A stretch of DNA of 64,000 bases, taken from CALBPI01 sp038533155. GTDB taxonomy: Bacteria; Pseudomonadota; Gammaproteobacteria; Steroidobacterales; Woeseiaceae. Each line of letters starts with the position of its first letter. Position 1 is the stretch's first letter. A program made the position numbers and the translations under genes. The stretch is taken from assembly GCA_038533155.1 (NCBI GenBank), contig JBCAZH010000006.1, positions 1-64,000 of the forward strand, given 5' to 3'. Positions 25,610-34,460 of this stretch are shown one piece after another. The notes under the pieces were generated by a model that saw only the letters and a list, made by a program, of their open reading frames with translations, was not told the origin of the DNA and searched no databases.

Positions 25610-28383
25610 GGCGTGTCGGACTGTCGGTGCTGCTCCTGCTGTTGCTGAGTAACGCTCAAGCGCAAACCGATCGCGCGACCTGGGCTCGAACCATTGAAGA
25701 AATCTCAACCGCCATTGTGTCGATCCGAGTCGACTCGACGCGTGCGTTCGACACCAGTTGGAACACCAGTTCGCAAGCAACCGGGTTCGTCGTTGATGCG
25801 GAAGCGGGTTTGATTCTGACGAATCGACACGTGGTGACGCCAGGTCCCGTGGTCGCGGAAGCGGTGTTTCTTAACAATGAAGAAGTGACGCTGCAGCCGG
25901 TCTACCGGGATCCGGTTCACGACTTCGGGTTCTATCGATTCGACCCTAAGCAGTTGCGTTATATCGAACCGGCGACGCTCCCGCTAAACCCGGCTGGTGC
26001 GCGCGTGGGCCGCGAGATTCGTGTGATTGGCAATGATGCCGGCGAGAAACTGTCGATCTTGGCGGGTACTTTGGCGCGACTCGATCGCCCAGCGCCGCAG
26101 TATGGGCGTGGCAACTACAACGATTTCAACACGTTCTATTTCCAGGCGGCGTCGAGCACATCGGGCGGTTCATCGGGTTCACCGGTCGTCGATATTAACG
26201 GCACGGTCATCGCATTAAATGCAGGTGGCAGCAACGGCGCAGCTTCGAGTTTCTTCCTACCCTTGGATCGGGTGGTGCGCGCGTTGGATCTCATCCGCAA
26301 CGAGAAGGCGGTGCCGCGGGGCACACTGCAGACGACGTTTGTTCGAAAGCCGTACGACGAGTTGCGTCGACTCGGGTTACAAACAGAAACGGAATCTGAG
26401 TTTCGGGCCAAGTTTCCAGAAGATACCGGCGTGCTCACCGTGGAGCAGGTTCTGCCTGAGAGTCCAGCGTATGGGCTGCTGCGTCCAGGGGATATCCTAA
26501 TCTCGGTGAATGGCGAGTTGATCAACGCGTTCGTCCCGCTGGAGTCCATTCTCGACCAACATGTTGGGCAGGCAGTTGCTGTCGAGGTAGAGCGGGGTGG
26601 CCAAAACGTGGCGCTAGACGTGGCGGTAACTGATCTTGATCAAATCTCTTCGGCCAGCTATCTCGAGTTTGGCGACGCGGTGATGAACACGTTGTCCTAC
26701 CAGCAAGCGCGACACTACAACTTGCCCCCGCGTGGCGTTTATGTCGCCAATCCGGGGTACATGTTGAGCAACTCCGCCATTCCGCGTGGCGCGGTTATTG
26801 TCGAAGTTAACGGTCAGCCAGTGCCGGATATCGAGGCAATGGCTGATGTCCTGGCGGGTCTGGCAGACGATTCGCGTGCTCAAGTCCGCTTTGTCACGCT
26901 GGACGCACCGCGGCAGGAAAATCTACGCATCGTTCGAATCGATCGCACGTGGTTCGGCGCAAATATTTGTGCGCGGGACGATGCCAGCGGCCTGTGGCCT
27001 TGTGAACCTCTCTCTGACGGCCCCGAGCGTACGGGTGAGATTGGCGGCAGCACGACTTTTCCACCGCAGTCGGATCCACGAGCAGACAAGATTTCCAAGT
27101 CGCTCGTCCTTGTGAATTTTGATCTTCCGTTCAACATTTCTGGCATTTCCGAGCGACACTATTACGGCACGGGTTTGATTGTTGATGCGTCCCGCGGTTA
27201 CGTGCTTGTCGACCGCAACACAGTGCCCATCGCGATGGGCGATGTCACTGTGACTTTTGCAGGTTCGTTGGAGATTCCAGCGCGCGTTGCGTACATCCAC
27301 CCACTGCACAATCTGGCGATGGTCCAGTACGATCCCTCGCTGATCGGTGACACGCCGGTCAGAGATGCGCGTTTCTCCGACGCGTCTGTGGAACCTGATG
27401 ATTCGGTATGGGTGATTGGCTTAACGCCACAGCATCGAGTCGTTTTGCAAGAGACCCGTGTTGCGTCCGTTGAACCGCTAATCTCACCGTCATCCCGTTC
27501 CCTGCGTTTCCGTGACACTAACCTTGAGGTCATCTCGGTGGTGAATGCGCCGGATGTGGACGGCGTGCTGAGTGATCGGCGCGGCAATATCGTGTCGACA
27601 TGGTCGAGCTTTTCTGGTGGGGAAGGGCAAATCGTCCGCGGCATTCCGGCCGAAGTCGTAGAGCAGTTTATTGCTGTTGTGCGTGAAGGTCGTGAGTTCT
27701 ACTCCCTGGAAACTGAATGGGGTGTTGTGCCGCTCGCCAGCGCGCGGAAACTCGGTCTTCCGGAAGCGTGGCTGGACCGGTTGGAGCGCGCCAACGGCGA
27801 TCGCCGGCAGGCGTTGGCCGTCTCGCGCGTCGCTGCTGCGACTGACGCCGCCGAACACCTGCAACCCGGCGATGTATTGCTGACCATCAACGGCGAGCTA
27901 GTGACGACGTTCTCGGAAGTAGCGGAGGCGTCGCAAGTCGAGGTAGCCTCGCTGGAAGTCTGGCGCGACGATACGGTGATGACCTTCGAGATTCGTACAG
28001 AAGTGCTCGATGGGCGTAGCGCGGATCGTGTCGTTCAGTGGGCGGGCGCGTTGCTGCAAAACCCGTATCGCGAGTTGGCGCGGCAACGCGGCATCGAACC
28101 GACGGGGGTCTATGTTGCTTACTTCAACTATGGCTCGCCGGCGACCCGATACGGCTTGTGGGCAGGGCGTCGCGTGGTTGAGGTCAATGGCCTGCCGACG
28201 CCGGATCTCGATGCGTTCCTAGACGTTGTCGAACAAGCGCAAGACCGAGAGTCCTTGCGCATCACGACGTTAGATTGGAATGATGCACCACAGGTCATCA
28301 CACTGAAGCTCGATAAGCAGTATTGGCGCGGTTTCAGCGTGCACTACGAAGATGGGGAGTGGCGGCGCGCGTCGCTGGACTAG
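25606..28383 (+). CDS. Secreted double HtrA-like protease with PDZ domains (Nma111-type)
   Basis: A 925-residue protein with a signal peptide (cleavage near residue 19, SNAQA). The first trypsin-like domain keeps the triad: His75 in LTNRHVV, Asp106 in VHDFGFYRFDP and Ser190 in SGGSSGSPV. PDZ domains follow near 275-340 and 375-445. A second protease-like domain (about 495-690) is dead: Asn538 stands for His, Asn569 for Asp, and no GxSGxP is present. Two more PDZ-like domains follow. This is the layout of eukaryotic nuclear Nma111/Ynm3, here exported to the periplasm. It is translationally coupled to gcvPB. Confidence 0.87.
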   Translation: MRRVGLSVLLLLLLSNAQAQTDRATWARTIEEISTAIVSIRVDSTRAFDTSWNTSSQATGFVVDAEAGLILTNRHVVTPGPVVAEAVFLNNEEVTLQPVYRDPVHDFGFYRFDPKQLRYIEPATLPLNPAGARVGREIRVIGNDAGEKLSILAGTLARLDRPAPQYGRGNYNDFNTFYFQAASSTSGGSSGSPVVDINGTVIALNAGGSNGAASSFFLPLDRVVRALDLIRNEKAVPRGTLQTTFVRKPYDELRRLGLQTETESEFRAKFPEDTGVLTVEQVLPESPAYGLLRPGDILISVNGELINAFVPLESILDQHVGQAVAVEVERGGQNVALDVAVTDLDQISSASYLEFGDAVMNTLSYQQARHYNLPPRGVYVANPGYMLSNSAIPRGAVIVEVNGQPVPDIEAMADVLAGLADDSRAQVRFVTLDAPRQENLRIVRIDRTWFGANICARDDASGLWPCEPLSDGPERTGEIGGSTTFPPQSDPRADKISKSLVLVNFDLPFNISGISERHYYGTGLIVDASRGYVLVDRNTVPIAMGDVTVTFAGSLEIPARVAYIHPLHNLAMVQYDPSLIGDTPVRDARFSDASVEPDDSVWVIGLTPQHRVVLQETRVASVEPLISPSSRSLRFRDTNLEVISVVNAPDVDGVLSDRRGNIVSTWSSFSGGEGQIVRGIPAEVVEQFIAVVREGREFYSLETEWGVVPLASARKLGLPEAWLDRLERANGDRRQALAVSRVAAATDAAEHLQPGDVLLTINGELVTTFSEVAEASQVEVASLEVWRDDTVMTFEIRTEVLDGRSADRVVQWAGALLQNPYRELARQRGIEPTGVYVAYFNYGSPATRYGLWAGRRVVEVNGLPTPDLDAFLDVVEQAQDRESLRITTLDWNDAPQVITLKLDKQYWRGFSVHYEDGEWRRASLD

Positions 28384-30404
28384 CGGTTGCGAATTGCGCT
28401 GGCGAGTTCGCGCCAATCACTGATGGGTGCGCGGCAGGTCAGCCCCTCGCAGATGTAAGCAGTGACACCCTCGTCCGGCGCCGTGTGTGCTGCAAGCGCC
28501 GGATCGAGCTCGGTGGCATCGGAGGGAATCGCAAGCACGCACCGGTGCGGCGCGTAGATCGTCTGTATATCCCGCTGCCACTGCCGCAATTGTTCCCCGC
28601 TTCCTCGGAGGACGATCATTTCCGGTTCATGCCGATGCCCTTGCATCGCCTCGATCATGGACACATGTGCTTGAGGGTAGTCGACGATCGCACTGTTTGC
28701 CCAGCGCAACGTGTGGTCCGCGATCTGGATCCACTTTGATCGTCCGAGCAAGTGACCGAGACGGCTGAGGACACGGACTACAATGGCGTTGCCCGCTGGT
28801 GTTGCATCGTCGCTCAGAGGTTTGCTGCGATACATCAATTGTTCGCCATCATCTGGGGTGAAAAAGAACCCGCCGATGTCCGAGTCATAAAATCGTTCGA
28901 TCATCTGCTCGGTAAGTTGGATTGCCCAATTCAGCCAATCTTCGTTCCAGCGCATTTGAGCGAGATCTAACAGGGCATCGGCTAGCAAAGCGTAGTCATC
29001 GAGGAATCCAGGGCTACGACGATCCCCGACTTGCCACACGGAATGCAGCCGTTCCGCATGCCAAACCGTGGCTTGTAAATGGTCGACAGTCGTGGCGGCC
29101 GCTTGGGCGATGGCTTGGTCATCCAAAACGATGGCGGCTCGAGCGAGCCCCTTGAGCGTCAGCGCATTCCAAGCGGTGACGATCTTCTCATCGCGCCCGG
29201 GTTGCGGGCGGTGCGCGCGGAATGCGATCAAGGCTTTGCGGGCCTCCAAAAGCTCGGGCTCAGTCATCACCGCATCTCTGTTCCTGACAGTCAGATGCCA
29301 GCGACCTTCGAAGTTCGCAGGTTCGTTGAGGCCATAGCGTTCTGCGAATCGCTCGTAGACCGCCTTGGAAATTGTGTCTCGGACGTCGTCCGGAGACAGC
29401 GTGTAGGTAGCGCCTTCGCTGCCGCCCGCATCCGCATCAAGTGTTGCGAAGAAGGCGCCATCGCTCGAACGCATTTCGCGAAACAACCAGTCGATCGTCG
29501 TCTGCGCGGCTTCTCGAAACAGCGGCTCGCCCGTCGCTTGATGTAAATCGACCATGAGTTCCAGCAACATTCCATTGTCGTAGAGCATTTTCTCGAAATG
29601 CGGAATCTGCCAATCTGCATCAACGCAGTAACGAAAGAACCCACCGCCGACTTGATCGAAGAGTCCACCCTCGACCATTCGGGTTGCTGACAACGTGGCG
29701 ATAAGTAACGCCTGTAGATCCGGCTCAGCACCGGTCGCGGTGTCGCGCCAAGCGTTCAACATACGTCGCAACGAAGGCGTCTGCGGAAACTTCGGTGCGC
29801 GCCCGAAGCCTCCATTTTGCGAGTCATGTTGTTGCTCCAACAACACCCGTAGTTGGGCGGTAGGGTCCTTGTCCGCCTGATCGGTTTTCTCCGCGTCGGG
29901 TTCCAGTTTACTGAATACCTCCCGCACCGCGGCACCTTGCCTCGCGGCTTCTTCGGGATTGCCATTGTGAAACTCGGCGACGCGCTCCAGTACTTCAGTA
30001 AAAGCCGGTAGCCCGTGCTGGGCGGTCGGCGGAAAGTAGGTGCCACCGAAAAATGGCAGCTGCGCATCCGGCGTCAAGAACATTGTCAGTGGCCAACCGC
30101 CAGCGCGTTGCGCCATCAATTGGTGCGCAGTCTGGTAGATCTTGTCGATATCCGGTCGTTCTTCGCGATCAACCTTGATATTGATGAAGTGTTTGTTCAT
30201 GACCTCAGCGATCGCCGGGTCCTCGAAGCACTCGTGAGCCATGACGTGGCACCAATGACATGCGGAGTAGCCGACCGACAGGAGAATAGGCTTGCGGGTT
30301 TCGCGTGCGGCTTGCAGCGCACCTTCGCTCCATGGCCACCAATCCACTGGATTGTCGGCGTGTTGTTGGAGATACAGACTTGCCTCGTGTTCCAGTCGAT
30401 TCAT
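28380..30404 (-). CDS. YyaL/SPATA20-like thioredoxin-domain protein (DUF255)
   Basis: A 674-residue protein from the ATG at 30404 (MNRLEHEASLYLQQHADNPV). The N-terminal thioredoxin-like domain has the motif GYSACHWCHVMAHECF (Cys49, Cys52). The remaining 500 residues form an alpha/alpha toroid similar to six-hairpin glycosidases. The family is widespread, but its substrate is unknown. It converges on the HtrA-like gene with a four-base overlap and is divergent from lgt. Confidence 0.9.
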   Translation of the reverse strand: MNRLEHEASLYLQQHADNPVDWWPWSEGALQAARETRKPILLSVGYSACHWCHVMAHECFEDPAIAEVMNKHFINIKVDREERPDIDKIYQTAHQLMAQRAGGWPLTMFLTPDAQLPFFGGTYFPPTAQHGLPAFTEVLERVAEFHNGNPEEAARQGAAVREVFSKLEPDAEKTDQADKDPTAQLRVLLEQQHDSQNGGFGRAPKFPQTPSLRRMLNAWRDTATGAEPDLQALLIATLSATRMVEGGLFDQVGGGFFRYCVDADWQIPHFEKMLYDNGMLLELMVDLHQATGEPLFREAAQTTIDWLFREMRSSDGAFFATLDADAGGSEGATYTLSPDDVRDTISKAVYERFAERYGLNEPANFEGRWHLTVRNRDAVMTEPELLEARKALIAFRAHRPQPGRDEKIVTAWNALTLKGLARAAIVLDDQAIAQAAATTVDHLQATVWHAERLHSVWQVGDRRSPGFLDDYALLADALLDLAQMRWNEDWLNWAIQLTEQMIERFYDSDIGGFFFTPDDGEQLMYRSKPLSDDATPAGNAIVVRVLSRLGHLLGRSKWIQIADHTLRWANSAIVDYPQAHVSMIEAMQGHRHEPEMIVLRGSGEQLRQWQRDIQTIYAPHRCVLAIPSDATELDPALAAHTAPDEGVTAYICEGLTCRAPISDWRELASAIRNR

Positions 30405-30477
30405 GATGCTGTGGCCCAGGCGGTTCGGGCCGCTACTATAGCGCAATCGACGCAACGCCAAGTGGTACACTCCGCGC

Positions 30478-31263
30478 ATGCTCGTGTACCCAGATATCGA
30501 TCCTGTCGCGGTCAGCGTCGGACCTCTGAAGCTGCACTGGTACGGTTTGACCTACCTTGCCGGATTCATACTGTCGTTCTTTTTCGCGCGCTACCGAGCG
30601 CGACGAGAGGACACGCCCGTTCAACCCGGTGAGGTAGAGGATCTGATTTTCTACGGCGCCCTCGGTGTGATCATCGGTGGCCGTGTCGGTTACCTCCTGT
30701 TCTACGGGTGGGCCAATATCGCTGATGATTGGCGTTACATCTATCGAGTTTGGGAAGGCGGCATGTCGTTCCACGGCGGGCTGCTTGGAGTGCTCGTGGC
30801 GATGGCGCTGTTTGCGCGACGCCAGGGGCGGACCTTCTTTGAGATCACCGATTTCGTTGCGGTGTTTACACCGCTCGGCTTGTTCTGTGGTCGCATCGGC
30901 AATTTTATCAACGGAGAGTTGTGGGGCGCAGAGACAGACGTGCCCTGGGGTTTTCTCGTGAATGGCGTGGTTCGACATCCGTCGATGCTCTACGAAGCGT
31001 TGCTTGAAGGCGTTGTGTTGTTCTTGATGCTCGCCTGGTACTCCCGAGTGCCGCGTCCGATCGGTCGGGTATCGGGATTGTTCCTGATCGGGTATGGTTT
31101 GTTCCGGGTGGCGGTTGAATTCGTGCGGATTCCCGACTCCCATATTGGCTACTTTGCCGGCGATTGGTTGACGATGGGGCAGATCCTCAGCGCACCGATG
31201 ATCGCGTTTGGCATGTACCTGTATCTCAGACCTGTCAGAGACGCCAGAGGGGGGCGGCGCTGA
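30478..31263 (+). CDS. lgt: Prolipoprotein diacylglyceryl transferase
   Basis: A 261-residue integral membrane protein with seven helices. Motifs include HWYGLTYLAGF, GGRVGYLLFYG, EGGMSFHGGLLG and the Lgt signature GRIGNFINGELWG. It adds diacylglycerol to the lipobox cysteine. Its stop TGA shares a base with the thyA ATG, so lgt-thyA-folA form one operon. Confidence 0.97.
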   Translation: MLVYPDIDPVAVSVGPLKLHWYGLTYLAGFILSFFFARYRARREDTPVQPGEVEDLIFYGALGVIIGGRVGYLLFYGWANIADDWRYIYRVWEGGMSFHGGLLGVLVAMALFARRQGRTFFEITDFVAVFTPLGLFCGRIGNFINGELWGAETDVPWGFLVNGVVRHPSMLYEALLEGVVLFLMLAWYSRVPRPIGRVSGLFLIGYGLFRVAVEFVRIPDSHIGYFAGDWLTMGQILSAPMIAFGMYLYLRPVRDARGGRR

Positions 31264-32057
31264 TGCAGCAATACTTGGACCTCATGCGCAAGGTGCGACA
31301 TGAGGGTTTTGAGAAGACCGACCGAACCGGAACCGGCACACTCAGTATTTTTGGCCATCAAATGCGGTTCGATTTGCGAGCTGGCTTTCCGCTCGTCACG
31401 ACCAAAAAACTGCATCTAAAATCGATCATCGGCGAGTTGCTGTGGTTCCTTAGGGGAGACGCGAATGTCGGCTGGTTGCAAGCCAATGGAATCTCGATTT
31501 GGGATGAATGGGCAGACGACAACGGCAGTTTAGGCCCGGTTTATGGTGTGCAATGGCGTTCGTGGCCGACGCCGGATGGTCGCCACATCGATCAGATTGA
31601 GACCGTTCTCAAACAGTTACGTGAGCAGCCCGACTCGCGCCGTATCCTTGTGTCGGCATGGAATGTTTCTCAGCTCGATGAAATGGCGTTAATGCCATGC
31701 CATTGCCTTTTTCAGTTTTATGTCGCCGACGGCCGGTTGTCGTGTCAGCTCTATCAACGAAGTGCAGACATTTTTCTAGGCGTCCCTTTCAATATTGCGT
31801 CGTATGCTTTGCTCACTCATCTGCTGGCGCGTGAGGTGGGACTTGATGTCGGCGATTTTGTTTGGACGGGTGGTGACTGTCATCTGTACCTGAATCATCT
31901 TGAGCAAGCAGATCTACAGCTGACCCGCGCGCCGCGCGGACTGCCTAAACTCGAGATCAGCCGTCCACCGGGTGATCTCTACGGGTACGAAATCAAAGAT
32001 TTCAGTTTTCCAGGGTACGATCCGCATCCTTTGATTCGTGCGGCGGTTGCCGTATGA
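31263..32057 (+). CDS. thyA: Thymidylate synthase
   Basis: A 264-residue enzyme starting MQQYLDLMRKVRHEGFEKTDRTGTG, the same length as E. coli ThyA. Catalytic Cys146 is in ALMPCHCLFQFYV and the dUMP-binding region is SCQLYQRSADIFLGVPFNIASY. It makes dTMP and dihydrofolate. An upstream in-frame start inside lgt is rejected. Confidence 0.98.
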   Translation: MQQYLDLMRKVRHEGFEKTDRTGTGTLSIFGHQMRFDLRAGFPLVTTKKLHLKSIIGELLWFLRGDANVGWLQANGISIWDEWADDNGSLGPVYGVQWRSWPTPDGRHIDQIETVLKQLREQPDSRRILVSAWNVSQLDEMALMPCHCLFQFYVADGRLSCQLYQRSADIFLGVPFNIASYALLTHLLAREVGLDVGDFVWTGGDCHLYLNHLEQADLQLTRAPRGLPKLEISRPPGDLYGYEIKDFSFPGYDPHPLIRAAVAV

Positions 32058-32560
32058 GCGAGCCACTCATCAGCCTGATCGCAGCGGTTTCTGATGACGG
32101 GGTGATCGGTCGCAAGAACACACTACCTTGGCGCTTGTCTGCGGATCTGCGCTATTTCAAACAGCGGACTATGGGCAAACCGATTGTGATGGGACGCAAG
32201 ACGTTTGATTCGATCGGTAAGCCGCTGCCCGGTCGCCGGAATCTCGTGGTGTCCAGAAACTCTGAGCTCTGGATTGACGGTGCCGAAGTGGTCGGCAGCA
32301 TTGAGTCTGCGCTAGCTGCGTGCGCTGACGCCGATGAGGTCATGATCATCGGTGGTGGCCAACTCTATGAACAGGCGATGCCGCTTGCAGGGCGACTCTA
32401 CATTACCCGCGTGCACCTCAAGGTGCCCGACGGCGATGCTCGACTCGAAAATCTTCCAGATGAGCATTCCCCGGATTGGGTCGTGAGCTGCAAGCACTTT
32501 CTGGCTGGTGAGGGTGCCGATCCAGACTGCACCTTTCTCGTACTCGATCGGGTGCGTTAA
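32054..32560 (+). CDS. folA: Dihydrofolate reductase
   Basis: A 168-residue enzyme with ISLIAAVSDDGVIGRKNTLPWRL (Trp and substrate loop), GKPIVMGRKTFDSIGKPLPGR and VMIIGGGQLYEQAM. It regenerates tetrahydrofolate after ThyA. The ATGA overlap with thyA implies coupled translation. The stop overlaps the convergent anti-sigma gene by four bases. Confidence 0.97.
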   Translation: MSEPLISLIAAVSDDGVIGRKNTLPWRLSADLRYFKQRTMGKPIVMGRKTFDSIGKPLPGRRNLVVSRNSELWIDGAEVVGSIESALAACADADEVMIIGGGQLYEQAMPLAGRLYITRVHLKVPDGDARLENLPDEHSPDWVVSCKHFLAGEGADPDCTFLVLDRVR

Positions 32561-32958
32561 AACTCCGTACGCAGTTCTTGCTCAATCTGATCTCGGGCGC
32601 GCTCCAGGTCGCTTAAGAGTGCCTCCCACTCTGCCTCGAGCGGTGCCGTGCTGGATACCTGCTCGAGCGACAGTGTGTCAGTCGGCAGTGTTGTGGGCAC
32701 ATCGCTATTGGCTATCTGCGGTATCGCTGGCTCTTGCACTTCACTGGTTGTTGGCGTGCCGATCAAGAACCATGCGGCGGCAGCCGCCACAGCGATCGGT
32801 AGGGACCAAGCTAGCCAGCGTGGCGCTAGAGGGGCGCGAGTGTGGGTCGCGTGTTGCTCGGCAGCTATGGCGCGCCGCAGCGACGCGTCGGCCGACTCGC
32901 TCTTAGCGCTTCGAAGTGTCTCAGCATCTTGGCGCAATTGTGTCTCGAGGTCTTTCAT
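32557..32958 (-). CDS. Single-TM protein, putative anti-sigma factor
   Basis: A 133-residue protein with no family I recognise. Residues 1-45 are charged and cytoplasmic in character, one TM helix follows (LAWSLPIAVAAAAAWFLIG), and the last 70 residues are acidic and Pro/Thr-rich. It starts within the end of the ECF sigma gene (ATGA overlap). The topology and position suggest an anti-sigma factor, but no zinc HxxxCxxC motif is visible, so this is inferred from context. Confidence 0.6.
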   Translation of the reverse strand: MKDLETQLRQDAETLRSAKSESADASLRRAIAAEQHATHTRAPLAPRWLAWSLPIAVAAAAAWFLIGTPTTSEVQEPAIPQIANSDVPTTLPTDTLSLEQVSSTAPLEAEWEALLSDLERARDQIEQELRTEF

Positions 32959-33467
32959 CCCGTTTTTTCTCCCAACACTGTCGCGAGGCGGTTTCGACTT
33001 CGCATCAGGTTGACCTTAACCCACGCCAAACTGCGCGAGAGTGCGTGGGCGATGTCTCGATGGGTCGCGCCCTCGCCGTAATAGAGCCATAAAGCCGTGA
33101 GCGCCTCAGGCTTGAGTGTTTGTCGCGCGACCCGCCAAAGGTTAGCGCGTTCGAGAAACTGTTCAACATCGTCATCCGGCGTACCGACGTTGTCAAGGTC
33201 GGTCGTAGATGGCTGTGGCTTCGGGAGTTTGCGCAGAGCAATCCGGTACAGCCAAGTACTGAACTGCCACCGCTCATCGTAGGTGCTGAGATAACGCCAA
33301 GCGCTGAGCATCGCTTCTTGGACTGCGTCTTCGGCGTCCGCTCGTTGCCCGCATCGGAGCCACAGAAAGCGAAACAGTTGATCTCGATACCGGGAAGCAA
33401 GCTCGCAAAAGGCGGCAGAGTCGCCACCTTTCGCAAGCCCAATCAATTGTGTCTCGGTTTTTTCCAC
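32955..33467 (-). CDS. ECF-type RNA polymerase sigma factor
   Basis: A 170-residue protein from a GTG. Region 2 contains YRDQLFRFLWLRCGQRADAEDAVQEAMLSAWRYLSTYD, then QFSTWLYRIALRKL. Region 4 has ALTALWLYYGEGATHRDIAHALSRSLAWVKVNLMRSRNRL. It follows the acidic secreted protein by nine bases and overlaps the putative anti-sigma gene, so the three are one transcript. Confidence 0.88.
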   Translation of the reverse strand: MEKTETQLIGLAKGGDSAAFCELASRYRDQLFRFLWLRCGQRADAEDAVQEAMLSAWRYLSTYDERWQFSTWLYRIALRKLPKPQPSTTDLDNVGTPDDDVEQFLERANLWRVARQTLKPEALTALWLYYGEGATHRDIAHALSRSLAWVKVNLMRSRNRLATVLGEKTG

Positions 33468-33476
33468 AGTCTCGAA

Positions 33477-34385
33477 TCAAAGATCAGACAACTCGCGAAC
33501 TTCGTCGGGCGTGACCTGTAATCTGATCGACATACCACTGCTGTCAGAGTCAACACGCAGCTTGTCAATGATGCGGCCCACCGGTTCTGGAACTTCACTC
33601 GACAGCATGCGCAGACTGATCAACCCTCGGACGATGTTCGCCATTGAGTCTGTGACCTCTGGGTCGGTCGCAGTGATTTTGGTATGGAAATCGAGAGCGT
33701 CGCCAACGCTACCGATCATCAAAGCAACCTGACTCGTTTGACGGAGTAAGTCAGAGTCGAAACCAAATTCGCTGCTTTTGTCGATCTCGTCTGCATTGAC
33801 GCCGATTTGCAAAAAGGGTCGCCGACCATCCAGGACTAGAACGTTGGCGTTGCCACCTCGAATGCCTCGGATCTCTGCGGCAAGCCGCTCTGCACTGGAG
33901 GCGATGAACAAGCCATCATTGTCTGCGAGACTGACGTAGATCGTATCGGTATCGAGGCTCATGTCGCCATTGTCGAACTCAATCTCGTCACCGGCGTCTT
34001 CGATCACGTAGTACTCGCCCCACCCGTCGTTTTTCAACGTTGCGTCGGTGTTCTTGAGCATTTCCGATCGAAGGTGGTCGCGCGTATCCTCGCTCAAATC
34101 TCCGAGAATTCGAGCGCTAAAACTGCCTTCCGCGTTACCGTGGAAAAACAGGCGATCCAGGTCTTCGCCCGCGTTGAAATTCAGGTCTCGCTCGAGGTCA
34201 TCGGTGACTTCTTCGTCGACCCAGTCCAGGATGATCTCTCCCGGTTCGCTGGTTCGAAGCGCTTCCATGTCAATATTGATGTACCAGAGCGCGTCGGGCG
34301 GAATGTCGCGGTTGCTGATTTCAGCGTCTGCGGTTTGCGATAGCAGGCCCGTGGCAAGGCAAAGGGCAATGGCGGCGGCTTTCAT
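33477..34385 (-). CDS. Secreted acidic protein of unknown function
   Basis: A 302-residue protein from the ATG at 34385, preceded by AGGAG. A clear signal peptide (MKAAAIALCLATGLLSQTADA) is followed by a strongly acidic mature chain rich in Asp and Glu. Segments such as PPDALWYINIDMEALRTSEPG and RMLSSEVPEPVGRIIDKL do not match a family I know. It heads the ECF sigma operon and is therefore a plausible sensed or regulated periplasmic component. It is 75 bases downstream of kmo. Confidence 0.65.
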   Translation of the reverse strand: MKAAAIALCLATGLLSQTADAEISNRDIPPDALWYINIDMEALRTSEPGEIILDWVDEEVTDDLERDLNFNAGEDLDRLFFHGNAEGSFSARILGDLSEDTRDHLRSEMLKNTDATLKNDGWGEYYVIEDAGDEIEFDNGDMSLDTDTIYVSLADNDGLFIASSAERLAAEIRGIRGGNANVLVLDGRRPFLQIGVNADEIDKSSEFGFDSDLLRQTSQVALMIGSVGDALDFHTKITATDPEVTDSMANIVRGLISLRMLSSEVPEPVGRIIDKLRVDSDSSGMSIRLQVTPDEVRELSDL

Positions 34386-34460
34386 CGTGAATGCTCCTGA
34401 ATGAGTACGTTTCAAGAGCTTATAGGGTTGTTGGGCCGAAATGGTTACAAACGGGTCGCA

